From Tritonibacter mobilis (lineage in GTDB: Bacteria; Pseudomonadota; Alphaproteobacteria; Rhodobacterales; Rhodobacteraceae): 64,000 nucleotides of DNA. The stretch lies in assembly GCF_001681715.1 (NCBI RefSeq), contig NZ_LNWY01000012.1:336439-400438 (forward strand), in the 5' to 3' direction. The notes below the pieces were generated by a model that saw nothing but the letters and a program-made list of their open reading frames with translations, was not told where the DNA came from and ran no database searches. Below are positions 45,217 through 54,875 of the stretch, piece after piece. Position 1 is the stretch's first letter. Each line of letters begins with the position of its first letter. The position numbers and the translations under genes are program-made.

Positions 45217-46410
45217 GTGACACGCAGCACCCCACCGACCATTTGGACCCTGATCCTGCTTTCTGGCCTCTCCGCGCTTGGCATGAACATCTTTCAGCCC
45301 TCACTGCCCGGCATGGCCGCCTATTTCGGGGTTGAATATCGGCTGATCGCACTGTCGGTGCCGCTTTATCTGGCCGCAAGCACGGTGATCCAGATCGTTG
45401 TCGGGCCGATTTCGGACAAGATGGGGCGGCGTCCAGTGATGATGGCGTCATTGGTATTGTTCTTGCTGGCCACATTGGGCTGTATCTTTGCAACAACGGC
45501 CGAGGGGTTTTTGGCCTTTCGCATGGCGCAGGCGGTGGTCGCCACCTGCATGGTGCTGAGCCGGGCCGCCGTGCGCGACATGTATGAGGGACCCAAGGCC
45601 GCGAGCATGATCGGCTATGTCACCATGGGGATGACGGTGGTGCCGATGATCGGTCCGGCGCTTGGCGGGATCTTGGATCAGGCCTTTGGCTGGCATGCGA
45701 ATTTCTGGCTGCTGTTTGCCGCCGCTGCGGTGACGCTGGCGATTTTCTACGCCGATTTTGGCGAGACCGCGACCGCGAGCGGCAAGCCGTTGATCGCACA
45801 GTTTCGCGAATATCCGGCGCTGCTGCGCTCGCCGCGCTTTTGGGGCTACTCCTTGGCGGCGGGCCTGTCGTCGGGCAGCTTCTTCGCCTATCTCGGCGGC
45901 AGCCCCTTTGTGGGCACCAATGTCTACGGGCTGAACAGCGCCCAACTGGGGATCTATTTCTCGGCCCCTGCGCTGGGGTATTTCCTCGGCAACTTCCTAT
46001 CCGGGCGCTATTCGGAGCGGTTCGGGATCAATGCGATGGTGTTCTGGGGCGCGATCATCAACATCTTTGGCGTCGGGCTGTCGCTGACCATCACCCTCGT
46101 CGGGATGGACTCGGTCTGGACCTTCTTTGGGCTGATGTGTTTTGTCGGGCTCGGCAACGGTATGGCGATCCCGAACGGCACCACCGGCGCGATCAGCGTG
46201 CGTCCGCATCTGGCAGGGACCGCAGCGGGGCTGTCATCGGCGATCATGATCGGCGCCGGTGCGGCGCTTTCGGCCACGGCCAGCTGGCTGCTGGTGCCCG
46301 GCTCTGATGCTTCGCCGCTTCTGGAGATCATGTTTGGCAGCGGTGTCTGCGGGCTGATCGCCATCCTCTATGTGATGCGCCGCGAGCGGCAGTTGGGCCT
46401 TGCGGCCTGA
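45217..46410 (+). CDS. MFS exporter, Bcr/CflA subfamily
   Basis: 397 aa from GTG, twelve TM segments. Bcr/CflA markers: NIFQPSLPGMAAYFGVEYRLIALSVPLYLAASTVIQIVVGPISDKMGRRPVMMASLVLF (motif A between TM2 and TM3), RAAVRDMYEGPKAASMIGYVTMGMTVVPMIGPALGG (antiporter motif C). Drug- or metabolite:H+ antiport predicted; substrate unknown. Shares the pccB operator region and lies between pccB and its presumed regulator, which suggests a metabolite (acid) export role, but this is inference. Confidence 0.88.
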   Translation: MTRSTPPTIWTLILLSGLSALGMNIFQPSLPGMAAYFGVEYRLIALSVPLYLAASTVIQIVVGPISDKMGRRPVMMASLVLFLLATLGCIFATTAEGFLAFRMAQAVVATCMVLSRAAVRDMYEGPKAASMIGYVTMGMTVVPMIGPALGGILDQAFGWHANFWLLFAAAAVTLAIFYADFGETATASGKPLIAQFREYPALLRSPRFWGYSLAAGLSSGSFFAYLGGSPFVGTNVYGLNSAQLGIYFSAPALGYFLGNFLSGRYSERFGINAMVFWGAIINIFGVGLSLTITLVGMDSVWTFFGLMCFVGLGNGMAIPNGTTGAISVRPHLAGTAAGLSSAIMIGAGAALSATASWLLVPGSDASPLLEIMFGSGVCGLIAILYVMRRERQLGLAA

Positions 46411-46457
46411 TCCTTCTGACATTTTCACCTGACATTTCTGCCTGACCAGAGGTGTTT

Positions 46458-46526
46458 CGCTTCGGGCTTTGCCCGAAGCGGCGCGCTCGGCCCAACTGCG
46501 GACCTTGTTTTTTTCAAAGCAAGGTC
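46458..46526. repeat. Two hairpins between MFS gene and pccR-like gene
   Basis: CGCTTCGGGC-TTT-GCCCGAAGCG (46458-46480), perfect 10-bp stem, then GACCTTG-N12-CAAGGTC (46501-46526) with a T7 run inside its loop. The first may end MFS transcription although its T-run is in the loop. Confidence 0.6.
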
Positions 46527-46607
46527 AGTGGGCGGGAGGTCTCCCCTCGCCCTTTCGGGTTGCTCAATATGGGCACAGTTAAAACCAGTGCAGCTTGCCA
46601 GAGTGAG

Positions 46608-46645
46608 TTTGCAGTTATACAAATCAACTCAGCTCAATTTGCAAA
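46608..46645. promoter_or_regulatory. TTTGC words upstream of pccR-like gene
   Basis: TTTGCAGT at 46608-46615 and TTTGCAAA at 46638-46645, the second merging into the AAAGG ribosome site. Fits autoregulation by the ScfR protein; same word as upstream of pccB. Confidence 0.55.
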
Positions 46646-46655
46646 GGCACGCCAC

Positions 46656-48044
46656 ATGGCCACCCAAAAGCTCTATGCCGGGGCGAAACTGCGCGAGATG
46701 CGCAACCGGATCGGCCTCACCCAGAAGGACTTTGCCGCCAAGCTCGGCGTCTCGCTGCCCTATCTGAACCAGATGGAGAACAACAACCGGCCCGTGTCCA
46801 CCACCGTGGTTCTGGCGCTGGCACAGGAGTTCGGCCTGGATGTGACGGAGCTGTCGTCTGGGGATAGCGAGCGGCTGATTTCCGACATGCGCGAGGCAAT
46901 GGCCGATCCGGTCTTTGCAGATGATGTGCCGCCGCTTGCGGATCTGCGTCTGACCGCTTCAAACGCGCCCGCGCTCGCGCGCGCTTTCCTCAGCCTGCAC
47001 CGCGCTTACCGGCAAACCCATGAACGGCTTGCCTCGCTGGATGAGGCGCTGGGGCGCGCCGATGCGCGCATTCAGGCCAGCCCCTGGGAAGAGGTCCGCG
47101 ACTTCTTTCACTACTGCGACAACTATATTGACGCCGTGGACCGCGCAGCTGAGCGGTTTTCAGGCAGCGGCGACACACGTATGAATGCCGAGGCCGCGCT
47201 GCAACAGATCGGCGTCACCCTCACCCTACGCGACATGGAGGGGCTGCGCGCCTATGATCCGGAGACCAAGGTGCTGGCGCTCTCTCATCGCTCCGCACCG
47301 CAAACGCGGCTGTTTCAGATGCTCTTGCAACTGGCGTTGCTGCGCTACGGGGATTTGCTGGAAGCAACACTGGACTTTGCAAAGTTTCAGACCGAGGAAG
47401 CGCGCTCCATCGCAAAAATCGGCCTTGCCAACTATTTCGCGGGAGCGGCCCTGATGCCCTACACAAGGTTTCTGGAAGCCGCGCAATCCTGCCGCCACGA
47501 TCTGGAGCTGCTGGCGATCCGATTTGGCGCTTCGATCGAGCAGGTGGCACATCGTCTGTCGACCTTGCAGCGCCCCGGTGCCAAGGGCATTCCGTTCTTC
47601 TTCGTGCGTGTCGATCAGGCTGGCACCATCACCAAGCGCCACTCTGCCACGCGGCTGCAATTTGCCCGTTTTGGCGGTGCCTGCCCCTTGTGGAACGTCC
47701 ACCGGGCGTTTGAAACACCGGGGCGTTTTTTGCGCCAACTGGCCGAAACCCCCGACGGGGTGCGCTATATCTCGCTGGCGCGCGATGTGTCAAAACCGGG
47801 CGGCTCCTTTGGCGCGCCGGTGCGGCGCTATGCGATCTCATTGGGCTGCGAGGTCAGCCACGCGGATGCGCTGGTCTTTGCGGATGGGCTGGATGTGACG
47901 CAGGCCTCGGCCTTTGAACCCATCGGCATTTCCTGCCGGATCTGCGAGCGCCAGCATTGCCACCAGCGTTCGGTGCCGCCGCTGGAGCGACGCCTGTCGG
48001 TCGATACCAATGAGCGCAGCGTGCTGCCCTACCGGGTCAACTAG
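46656..48044 (+). CDS. pccR: ScfR-family regulator of propionyl-CoA carboxylase
   Basis: 462 aa from MATQKLYAGAKLREMRN, AAAGG eight bases upstream. XRE helix-turn-helix at about 9-63 (GLTQKDFAAKLGVSLPYLNQMENNNRP), then the ScfR core with RLSTLQRPGAKGIPFFFVRVDQAGTITKRHSAT, GGACPLWNVHRAFETPGRF, and the C-terminal cysteine cluster C-x2-C-x4-C (ISCRICERQHCHQ). Closely parallels the protein at 5419-6804. In Rhodobacter sphaeroides the ScfR protein PccR activates pccB through TTTGCAAA sites; this gene neighbours pccB and both have such words upstream. Ligand is likely an acyl-CoA; the cysteines may hold an Fe-S cluster. Confidence 0.88.
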   Translation: MATQKLYAGAKLREMRNRIGLTQKDFAAKLGVSLPYLNQMENNNRPVSTTVVLALAQEFGLDVTELSSGDSERLISDMREAMADPVFADDVPPLADLRLTASNAPALARAFLSLHRAYRQTHERLASLDEALGRADARIQASPWEEVRDFFHYCDNYIDAVDRAAERFSGSGDTRMNAEAALQQIGVTLTLRDMEGLRAYDPETKVLALSHRSAPQTRLFQMLLQLALLRYGDLLEATLDFAKFQTEEARSIAKIGLANYFAGAALMPYTRFLEAAQSCRHDLELLAIRFGASIEQVAHRLSTLQRPGAKGIPFFFVRVDQAGTITKRHSATRLQFARFGGACPLWNVHRAFETPGRFLRQLAETPDGVRYISLARDVSKPGGSFGAPVRRYAISLGCEVSHADALVFADGLDVTQASAFEPIGISCRICERQHCHQRSVPPLERRLSVDTNERSVLPYRVN

Positions 48045-48052
48045 TCACGCAA

Positions 48053-48080
48053 AAGGGCCGCCCAAATCCGGGCGACCCTT
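48053..48080. terminator. Shared terminator hairpin between pccR and YdcH genes
   Basis: AAGGGCCGCCC-AAATCC-GGGCGACCCTT, one internal mismatch. On the minus strand it ends in TTTT, so it best serves the YdcH gene; on the plus strand it follows pccR. Confidence 0.7.
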
Positions 48081-48098
48081 GGTGTTTATCAGGAAGGC

Positions 48099-48338
48099 TC
48101 AGGCCTTGGACAGAATGCCCCAGATCTCATCCTTGAGGGCGGCACGTTTCTTGCGCATGTCGTTCTCGGCCTGCTCGGACACCGGCTCCACATTGGTCTC
48201 CGCGCGGTGTACGGCGCGGTTTACCTCGTGATAGTCATCCGCAAGCTTTGCAAAATGCGCATCTGACTGTTTGAGATCACTCATCAGAGCGGCTTTTTCA
48301 GGGAATTCTTCGGCCAGTTCATGCGGGGTATGGGACAT
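48099..48338 (-). CDS. YdcH/DUF465 small protein
   Basis: 79 aa coiled-coil protein: FPEKAALMSDLKQSDAHFAKLADDYHEVNRAVHRAETNVEPVSEQAENDMRKKRAALKDEIWGIL matches DUF465 (YdcH). AAGGAG seven bases before the ATG. Cytoplasmic, two helices forming a hairpin; function unknown. Converges on pccR. Confidence 0.85.
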   Translation of the reverse strand: MSHTPHELAEEFPEKAALMSDLKQSDAHFAKLADDYHEVNRAVHRAETNVEPVSEQAENDMRKKRAALKDEIWGILSKA

Positions 48339-48702
48339 CTGTTCGCTCCTTCAATGTGTTGTTTGACAAGAGCTTAGAAGATGACTCGCACGCACACTTT
48401 GACCGGGATCAAGTTTTAGCGGAATTCCAAACCCTGTATGGTGTGCGGCGGGCATCGCTGCAAAATCCGGACCTCAAGTCAAGCTGCCGCACCAGCGCCC
48501 GATTTGAAGCGCTGCAACATTTTATTCCCTGTGGTGGCAGAGGTTTCGAACCGTGTGAAAGGCCGTGCACTTGCTCCACCCCACTCCGATACGGAGCGGC
48601 TATCTGATCGAGCACAGGGAGAGGAATACAGGACAGCCTTCAAATCGGGGGAGTCTGCTTTGAGCCCTCGTTGCCTTGCATTGCAAACGAAAGCTGAAGT
48701 CA
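48339..48702. other. Intergenic stretch with tRNA-like words but no gene
   Basis: 363 bp. On the minus strand GGTTCGAAACC followed by TCTGCCACCA resembles a tRNA 3' end, but the T-stem does not close and no acceptor or D arm is present. No coding frame recognised. Confidence 0.4.
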
Positions 48703-49182
48703 TCATTGGCATTCGATTTCCATCCAGTGATTTACAGAAAAGGCTCGTCCTCCGCCAAGACTTTGAAGCTGAACTGTGGCTCCACCATCACCTTTGTCGA
48801 AGCGCGCATCTATCGTCGATATGTCTCCAATGCCAGAACTAAGGCTCAGGATCTGAATATCGGGTTTGCCAAATTTAAGCTGCATCGAAAAAACGAGTGT
48901 CACGAACTCTTCAAAGTCGCCTTCCAATTTTTCATGGACTGAAGAGACTACCCCGTTGCAAACAAACAGGGATAGGTTCGTGCCTTCGACAACCCATTGT
49001 CCCGGCAAGTTTTCCGAAGTAGGCACGAGTTCCCATCCCTGTCCGAGCGCATGCTGTTGTGCTGCTTCAAATGAGCTTCCCAGTTTGAAGCCCCCGGCTT
49101 CCCTTGGATCGGCAGCGTATGCCACAGAGGTGACAAACACGCCGAATGCGGTTGTTAAATAGATCCTTTTTGAAAAGTTCAT
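48703..49182 (-). CDS. Small exported protein of unknown family
   Basis: 159 aa from MNFSKRIYLTTAFGVFVTSVAYAADP: a signal peptide with cleavage at AYA. Mature body EAGGFKLGSSFEAAQQHALGQGWELVP, FVCNGVVSSVHEKLEGDFEEFVTLVFSMQLKFGKPDI and a closing NHWMEIECQ; two cysteines. Lower GC than the neighbouring genes, suggesting an accessory gene. Periplasmic; function unknown. Confidence 0.65.
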   Translation of the reverse strand: MNFSKRIYLTTAFGVFVTSVAYAADPREAGGFKLGSSFEAAQQHALGQGWELVPTSENLPGQWVVEGTNLSLFVCNGVVSSVHEKLEGDFEEFVTLVFSMQLKFGKPDIQILSLSSGIGDISTIDARFDKGDGGATVQLQSLGGGRAFSVNHWMEIECQ

Positions 49183-49285
49183 TCGAGTTCCCATTGGTTG
49201 TTAAGTCGGTCTTCGCAGAAACCGGCAGGAAATCAATGACATCTTCGTCCGCTTGTCGACCAACAAGACTCTCAGGCATGTCGAT

Positions 49286-49319
49286 AAAAAAACCGCCCCA
49301 CTGCGGATGCAAGGGGCGG
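49286..49319 (-). terminator. Rho-independent terminator after betA
   Basis: Minus strand: CCGCCCC, 13-base loop, GGGGCGG followed by TTTTTTT. It lies 26 bp past the betA stop and ends the bet transcript. Confidence 0.85.
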
Positions 49320-49344
49320 CTAGGCGTGACTAACAGTGCAGGTC

Positions 49345-51000
49345 TCAGCGCTGCGAGGTCTCCCAATCCGGGTTGAACCAAGGCTCCGCGTTTGAGGACG
49401 GCAGACGGCGACCCAGGATATGATCGGAGGCTTTCTCGCCGGTCATGATCGAGGGCCCGTTGAGGTTGCCATTGGTGATGCGCGGGAAGATGGAGCTATC
49501 CGCCACCCGCAGCCCCTCGACGCCGATCACCCGGCATTCAGGGTCAACCACCGCCATCGGGTCATCCACCGCGCCCATCTTGCAGGTGCCGCAAGGGTGA
49601 TAGGCGCTTTCGACATGTTCGCGCAGGAAACCGTCGATCTCCTCGTCTGTTTGCAGGTCGCTCCCCGGCTGGATCTCATGCTTCAGGTAGGGTTTCATCG
49701 CGTCCTGGGCAAAGATCTCTCGCGTGAGGCGCACGCATTTGCGGAAATCGATCCAGTCCTGTTCGGTCGACATGTAGTTGAACAGGATCTTCGGCGCGGC
49801 ATTGGGATCGGCGCTGGCCAGTGTGACCTCACCGCGCGAGGCGGAGCGCATCGGGCCGACATGGGCCTGAAAGCCATGGCCCTCGGCTGCCGCCTGCCCA
49901 TCATAGCGCACGGCAATTGGCAGGAAGTGATACTGGATGTCGGGGTAGTCGATCCCCTTGTCAGAGCGAATAAAGGCTGCGCTCTCGAACTGGTTTGAGG
50001 CCCCCAGCCCGGTCTTGGTAAAGAGCCACTGCGCCCCGACCAAAGCCTTGCCGAAGAGGTTCCAGTATTTATAGAGCGTGATCGGCAATTTGGAGGCGAA
50101 CTGGAAGTAGAACTCCAGATGGTCTTGCAGGTTCTGGCCGACGCCGGGGCGATCCGCGACCACCTCGATTCCGTGTTCAGCCAGATGTTTGGCGGGGCCA
50201 ATGCCCGAGAGCATCAGGAGTTTCGGCGAGTTGAGCGAGGAGGCTGCGAGGATCACCTCTGCACCCGCACGGATCACCTCGATCTGGCCACCCCGTTCGA
50301 CTTCGACACCAACGGCGCGGCCGTCTTCGATCACCACCTTGCGGGCCAGCGCGCGGATCATGGTGCAGTTGTCGCGTTTCAGGGCGGGCTTCAGATAGGC
50401 GTTGGCGGCGGACCAGCGGCGGCCCTTGTAGACCGTCATCTCCATCGGGCCAAAGCCCTCTTGCTGCTCGCCGTTGTAGTCCTTGGTGACCGGATAACCC
50501 GCCTGCTGCCCGGCCTTCACAAAGGCATCATGCAGCGGGTTGTCGCGCGGGCCACGGGTGACATGCAGCGGGCCGTCGCTGCCGCGCCAGTCGGGATCGC
50601 CGCCATGGCCGCGGTCGTCCCAGCACTCCATGCGTTTAAAATAGGGCAGCACATCGGCGTAGGACCAGCCGGTGGCACCGCTCTCGGCCCAATGGTTATA
50701 ATCGCCCGCGTGGCCGCGCACATAGACCATGCCGTTGATCGAGGACGACCCGCCAATGACCTTGCCGCGCGGGGTGACCAGCTCGCGCCCGCCCAGATGC
50801 GGCTCGGGCTGGGATTTGTAGCCCCAGTCATACATCGACATATTCATCGGGTAGCTCAATGCGCCCGGCATCTGGATGAACGGGCCTGCATCGGTGCCGC
50901 CATGTTCGATCACCAGCACCGATTTCCCCGCCTCGCTCAGACGGTAAGCCATGGCGCAGCCTGCGCTGCCGGCCCCAACAATCACGTAATCCGCGTTCAT
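49345..51000 (-). CDS. betA: Choline dehydrogenase
   Basis: 551 aa GMC oxidoreductase. FAD fold [38 protein letters not shown] signature [14 protein letters not shown] near 80-95, active-site His in [13 protein letters not shown] (H468) and the C-terminal [19 protein letters not shown]. Oxidises choline to betaine aldehyde at the membrane. The ATG at 51000 has AGGAG ten bases upstream; MDA nine bases earlier is the alternative. Last of three bet genes on this strand. Confidence 0.95.
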   Translation of the reverse strand: MNADYVIVGAGSAGCAMAYRLSEAGKSVLVIEHGGTDAGPFIQMPGALSYPMNMSMYDWGYKSQPEPHLGGRELVTPRGKVIGGSSSINGMVYVRGHAGDYNHWAESGATGWSYADVLPYFKRMECWDDRGHGGDPDWRGSDGPLHVTRGPRDNPLHDAFVKAGQQAGYPVTKDYNGEQQEGFGPMEMTVYKGRRWSAANAYLKPALKRDNCTMIRALARKVVIEDGRAVGVEVERGGQIEVIRAGAEVILAASSLNSPKLLMLSGIGPAKHLAEHGIEVVADRPGVGQNLQDHLEFYFQFASKLPITLYKYWNLFGKALVGAQWLFTKTGLGASNQFESAAFIRSDKGIDYPDIQYHFLPIAVRYDGQAAAEGHGFQAHVGPMRSASRGEVTLASADPNAAPKILFNYMSTEQDWIDFRKCVRLTREIFAQDAMKPYLKHEIQPGSDLQTDEEIDGFLREHVESAYHPCGTCKMGAVDDPMAVVDPECRVIGVEGLRVADSSIFPRITNGNLNGPSIMTGEKASDHILGRRLPSSNAEPWFNPDWETSQR

Positions 51001-51070
51001 CGCGTCCATTCTCCTGTCACAGGGCCGCACCCGCCGGGGCTGACCACAAGGCATAGCTTCTCAGTTCGCC

Positions 51071-51123
51071 CGCGTCCTTTTGGGCGACGGGGCGGTTGGG
51101 TGGGCGTCGTCCAAAAGGACGCG
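51071..51123. repeat. Inverted repeat in betB-betA spacer
   Basis: CGCGTCCTTTTGG (51071-51083) and CCAAAAGGACGCG (51111-51123): perfect 13-bp arms around a 27-base loop with further pairing (GACG/CGTC). It may stabilise or attenuate the bet transcript between the two genes. Confidence 0.75.
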
Positions 51124-51145
51124 CCCTATCGTTTAGGTGCAGACC

Positions 51146-52603
51146 TCAGAAGGCTGCTTCGCAATCGCCCATGCGCACATAGACCGACTTCACCTGGCTG
51201 AAGTGCTTGATCGCCTCCTTAGAGTTCTCACGCCCCACACCAGAGGCTTTGACGCCGCCAAAGGGCGCCTCAACGGGTGCGTCATTGTAGGAATTGATAA
51301 AGCAGCTGCCTGCCTCAAGCTGACCGATCACCCGGTGGGCGCGGGTGAAATCCTTGGTGAAGACCCCGGCAGAGAGGCCAAACTCGGTGTCATTGGCGCG
51401 CGCGATCACCTCGTCTTCGCTGTCAAAATCCAGCACGCACATGACCGGGCCAAAGATCTCTTCGCGCGCAATCACCATATCGTCGGTGACATCGGCAAAG
51501 ACGGTAGGCTGCACATAATAGCCATCCATCTCGGCGCGTCCGCCGCCGCAGATCAGCCGGGCACCCTCGGATTTGCCCTTTTCGATATAGCCAAGGACGA
51601 TCTCCATCTGACGTGCGCTGACCATCGGGCCGAAGTTCACGCTCTCATCCATCGGGTCGCCCAGTTTGGCTGTCGCGGTGCGCTCGGCCAGACGGGCGAG
51701 GAATTTCTCCTTAATGTCCTTGTGCACAAACACCCGCGTGCCGTTGGAGCAGACCTGACCGGAGGAGTAGAAGTTGCCGTTGATCGCGCCAGAGATGGCG
51801 CTCTCGATGTCGGCGTCTTCAAAGACGATCATCGGAGATTTGCCGCCAAGTTCCATGGTCACATGCTTCATGCCGGAAGCCGCAGCCGCGTAGACCTTTT
51901 TGCCAGTGGGCACAGAGCCCGTCAGCGAGACCTTGTCGACGCGCGGGTCGGTCACAAGCGCACCGCCAACCTCGCCCATACCTTGGATGACATTATAAAG
52001 CCCCGCAGGCGCGCCCGCCTCGATCAGGATTTCGGCCACCTTGAGCGCGCAGAGCGGCGTGGTCTCGGAGGGTTTGAACACCATGGAGTTGCCACAGGCC
52101 AATGCAGGCGCGCCCTTCCAGCAGGCGATCTGGGTGGGGTAGTTCCATGCGCCGATCCCCACACAGAGGCCAAGCGGTTCGCGGATGGTATAGACCCAAT
52201 CCTCGCCCAGCGGGATGTGCTCGCCCGTCAGGCTTGCCGCCAGACCGCCGAAATACTCCAGCGCATCGGCGCCGGAGGTGGCATCCGCGACCAGCGTTTC
52301 CTGCAGCGGCTTGCCAGTGTCATAGGTTTCCAACACCGAAAGCTCATGATTGCGTTCGCGCATGATCTCAGCGGCGCGGCGCAGGACGCGGCCCCGCTCG
52401 GTGCCGGTTTTCTTGGCCCATTCCTTTTGCGCGGCCTGCGCCGAGGTCAGGGCCTGCTCGATAATGGCCGGGGTGGCAGCATAGACGGTGGCGATCTCTT
52501 CGCCGGTGGCGGCATAGATCACCGGGATCGGGGTGCCGGAGGTATCTTCAACATAGGCGCCATTGATAAAATGGCTGGCTTTGGGCTGAGCCGGATGTGT
52601 CAT
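51146..52603 (-). CDS. betB: Betaine aldehyde dehydrogenase
   Basis: 485 aa [28 protein letters not shown] (N154), GSVPTGKKV cofactor loop, [16 protein letters not shown] with E251, catalytic C285 in [13 protein letters not shown], and the closing [18 protein letters not shown]. Oxidises betaine aldehyde to glycine betaine with NAD. GAGG eight bases before the ATG. The motif WNYP and the betA/betT context distinguish it from other aldehyde dehydrogenases. Confidence 0.95.
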   Translation of the reverse strand: MTHPAQPKASHFINGAYVEDTSGTPIPVIYAATGEEIATVYAATPAIIEQALTSAQAAQKEWAKKTGTERGRVLRRAAEIMRERNHELSVLETYDTGKPLQETLVADATSGADALEYFGGLAASLTGEHIPLGEDWVYTIREPLGLCVGIGAWNYPTQIACWKGAPALACGNSMVFKPSETTPLCALKVAEILIEAGAPAGLYNVIQGMGEVGGALVTDPRVDKVSLTGSVPTGKKVYAAAASGMKHVTMELGGKSPMIVFEDADIESAISGAINGNFYSSGQVCSNGTRVFVHKDIKEKFLARLAERTATAKLGDPMDESVNFGPMVSARQMEIVLGYIEKGKSEGARLICGGGRAEMDGYYVQPTVFADVTDDMVIAREEIFGPVMCVLDFDSEDEVIARANDTEFGLSAGVFTKDFTRAHRVIGQLEAGSCFINSYNDAPVEAPFGGVKASGVGRENSKEAIKHFSQVKSVYVRMGDCEAAF

Positions 52604-52630
52604 GTCTTTCGCCTCTTTCGTGTTCGAGGT

Positions 52631-52650
52631 GCCCCGCGCAGGTGCGGGGC
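52631..52650. repeat. Hairpin between betT-like and betB genes
   Basis: GCCCCGC-GCAGGT-GCGGGGC in the 199-bp spacer. Possible RNA stabiliser or attenuator. Confidence 0.55.
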
Positions 52651-52802
52651 GTGATGTGTGGATCTTCGCGGCCAACAGGTGGCGCGCGAAGCTGTGCGGT
52701 TTCATTCGGGGACCGGCACATGCAGGACGGGCGCGCGGGCGTCTGTCGTGGATGAGTCGGCGGTGCAGCGCCCCCGGCCGGGGACGCTGCGATGTCAGAG
52801 GT

Positions 52803-54011
52803 TTAGTGAACGGTTTCGATCTTGGTGAAATCGAGGTCGTTTTCTTCCGGGCTGGCCTCAATCGCCATGACCTCTTCGCGTTTGTTGACGAAGATATAGA
52901 CCAGGCAGGCCACGTAGAGACCGATCACCACGGCACCGATCCATTCAATCTGCAGCCACTGGCTTTGGAAGGCGACGGTCAGCGCAAAAAGCACCACCGC
53001 ATTGCCGATCACATAGACCGGGCGGCCCAGACGGCGCGAGCTGAGGTTGAGGTTGTCAGTGTAGAGACGGATCAGCGAGTCAAAGGAGTTGATCACAAAG
53101 ATCACGCCCACAACCACCATGGAGATATTGATGAACAGCGTCGTCGGGATCTCGTTGAGGTGATAGTAATAAAGCACCGAGAACCACACCGCGAGCGGGA
53201 TCGACGGGAACACCAGAAGCGAGACCAGCACCTGCCACGTCTTGAGGCCACCCACAAAGCGCGAGGTGAACTGACCGATCATGATCGACCATGCAAACCA
53301 CCAGAACAGGTAGAATTCATGGTAGTCGGTGAGCGGCAGCACGAATTTGTGGATATTGGCAAAGTAGCCGCCGATGTTGGAGGCGGTGGAGGCGAACTCG
53401 CCCAGCCCCATGCCGGAATAGGCCCACATGCCAAGGATCAACAGCGCAAAAAGCCCGGTCGAGCTGAGCGACAGGATGCGCACATATTTGATGTCAGTGG
53501 ACGAAAACGCCGCAAACAGCACCACGAGGAAGGTCACAGCATAAAACGCCGGGATCACCGTCTCGCCGTCGCCCACGAAAGTGGCGTAATAGGGCAGATA
53601 GTTCAGGAACAATGCGCCGGTAAAGGCACAGGTGCCGATAATGACGATGTTGTTGATCCATTTGACCACCGGGATCTCGAAGAATTTGACCTTCGGTTCG
53701 ATCACGCAGAAGTAGAACGTGGTCAGGAAATAAAAGCCCCAGATCAAGAAGCCCCAGAATCCGAACTCCAGCGCCAGCGGGTTGGTGAACCCGTAAGCGG
53801 GCTCTGTTGCGGTATCCGCATAGAGCGGGAAGTCCCACGCCAGCGGGAACATCACGAGGCCCACGTCGAGGCCTGATGTGAACAGGATTGCGATAAATGT
53901 GAACAGCGGTACAGGCGTCACGCCGACCACCTCCAGATTCCACCACTTGATGACGCAGAATGCCACCAGCGCGAAGGCCAGCAGAATACCTGCAGAGATC
54001 AAATACGTCAT
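52803..54011 (-). CDS. Short BCCT-family carrier (choline/betaine)
   Basis: 402 aa, about ten or eleven TM segments. BCCT (PF02028) family resemblance: [17 protein letters not shown] near 105, ATFVGDG, and the aromatic-rich helix [24 protein letters not shown] near 235-258, corresponding to the WxxxWxxxW region of full-size carriers. The family usually has 500 or more residues and 12 TMs; the N-terminus here begins directly in a TM ([24 protein letters not shown]) and the C-terminal cytoplasmic tail is short and acidic ([20 protein letters not shown]). Gene order BCCT-betB-betA and divergent betI point to choline or betaine uptake. Confidence 0.8.
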   Translation of the reverse strand: MTYLISAGILLAFALVAFCVIKWWNLEVVGVTPVPLFTFIAILFTSGLDVGLVMFPLAWDFPLYADTATEPAYGFTNPLALEFGFWGFLIWGFYFLTTFYFCVIEPKVKFFEIPVVKWINNIVIIGTCAFTGALFLNYLPYYATFVGDGETVIPAFYAVTFLVVLFAAFSSTDIKYVRILSLSSTGLFALLILGMWAYSGMGLGEFASTASNIGGYFANIHKFVLPLTDYHEFYLFWWFAWSIMIGQFTSRFVGGLKTWQVLVSLLVFPSIPLAVWFSVLYYYHLNEIPTTLFINISMVVVGVIFVINSFDSLIRLYTDNLNLSSRRLGRPVYVIGNAVVLFALTVAFQSQWLQIEWIGAVVIGLYVACLVYIFVNKREEVMAIEASPEENDLDFTKIETVH

Positions 54012-54121
54012 TCGTTTTCACCTCCCAGTGAATAAGTCGCAGGGGCACCCTCTGGCGCCCGCTTCGGTCGATGTTATTATTATTGGTGGCGTCGGCTGAG
54101 TGGCCTGCGCCTGAACAATCT

Positions 54122-54174
54122 AACCAAATTTTGAATGGCCATTCAAGTTTTGGTTTTTTGAGGTCAATTATTGA
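54122..54174. promoter_or_regulatory. BetI operator candidate
   Basis: Perfect 16-bp palindrome TTGAATGGCCATTCAA (54131-54146) extended by AACCAAA and TTTTGGTT to 34 bp (54122-54155) with two mismatched pairs. A second smaller dyad TCAAT-T-ATTGA lies at 54164-54174. Between betI and the BCCT gene, as expected for a TetR operator. Confidence 0.7.
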
Positions 54175-54205
54175 AACTTCTGCCCCACTGGCGCACTCTG
54201 ATTTT

Positions 54206-54796
54206 ATGGCACGTAAACGCATTCGCGACATCCGCAACGAAGAGCTTATTGAAGCAACCATCATCACCGTCCACAAACGTGGCTACGGGACTGTAACCAT
54301 GGCGGAAATCGCGCGTGAAGCGGGGGCTTCGGCCGCCTCTATCAGCTATTATTTCGGCTCCAAAGAAGGGTTGATGGAAGCCACGATGCGACATCTGTTG
54401 CGCAAGCTCAGAGACGCGATGGTCGCAGGCTACGCGCAGGCGCAATCGCCGCTGGAGCGGCTCTATGCGGTGATGGATGCGAACTTTGCAGATTCGCTTT
54501 ACACGGTGCCGCAATGCAGCATCTGGATGCAGTTCTGGGCCAATGCCCCCTACTCCACCAGTCTGGCGCGGCTCCATCGGATCAACCGCGCTCGTGTGCG
54601 CAGCCATTTTGTCGCCGAGCTGAGCCAGTTGGTGGCCCCCGATCAGGTGGAAACCGCACGTCAGGCGCTGCAAAGCTATATGGATGGGGTCTGGCTACAG
54701 GCCGCCCAATCGGATCAGCCGCTGGATACCCAAGCCGCACGGCGCGCCGCGCATCGGGTGGTGGATCTGGTCACCTCGCGCGAATTGGTCGCCTAG
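54206..54796 (+). CDS. betI: TetR-type choline-responsive repressor BetI
   Basis: 196 aa. N-terminal TetR HTH (about 8-58): MARKRIRDIRNEELIEATIITVHKRGYGTVTMAEIAREAGASAASISYYFGSKEGLME, which fits BetI (FGSKEGL). C-terminal ligand domain with WMQFWANAPYSTSLARLHRINRARVRSH, the BetI choline-pocket region. Represses bet genes in the absence of choline. Divergent from the BCCT-betB-betA cluster and faces a strong palindrome. Confidence 0.92.
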   Translation: MARKRIRDIRNEELIEATIITVHKRGYGTVTMAEIAREAGASAASISYYFGSKEGLMEATMRHLLRKLRDAMVAGYAQAQSPLERLYAVMDANFADSLYTVPQCSIWMQFWANAPYSTSLARLHRINRARVRSHFVAELSQLVAPDQVETARQALQSYMDGVWLQAAQSDQPLDTQAARRAAHRVVDLVTSRELVA

Positions 54797-54827
54797 AGAC
54801 AGGCCAGGGTCAGAATGAGGCGCAAGA

Positions 54828-54870
54828 CCGGGGCGCTGCCCCGGACACCGGGATATTTGGCGTTAGAAGA
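54828..54870. repeat. Dispersed intergenic repeat, second copy
   Basis: CCGGGGC-GCT-GCCCCGG (54828-54844), then CGGGATATTTGGCGTTAGAAGA. Same two-part design as 13970-14018. Between convergent betI and the DUF1036 gene. Confidence 0.75.
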
Positions 54871-54875
54871 GAGGC

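Noticed and set aside
48520..48640. tRNA-like 3' end GGTTCGAAACC...GCCACCA on the minus strand
   Set aside because: The T-stem does not close beyond two pairs and no acceptor, D or anticodon arm of proper size can be drawn.
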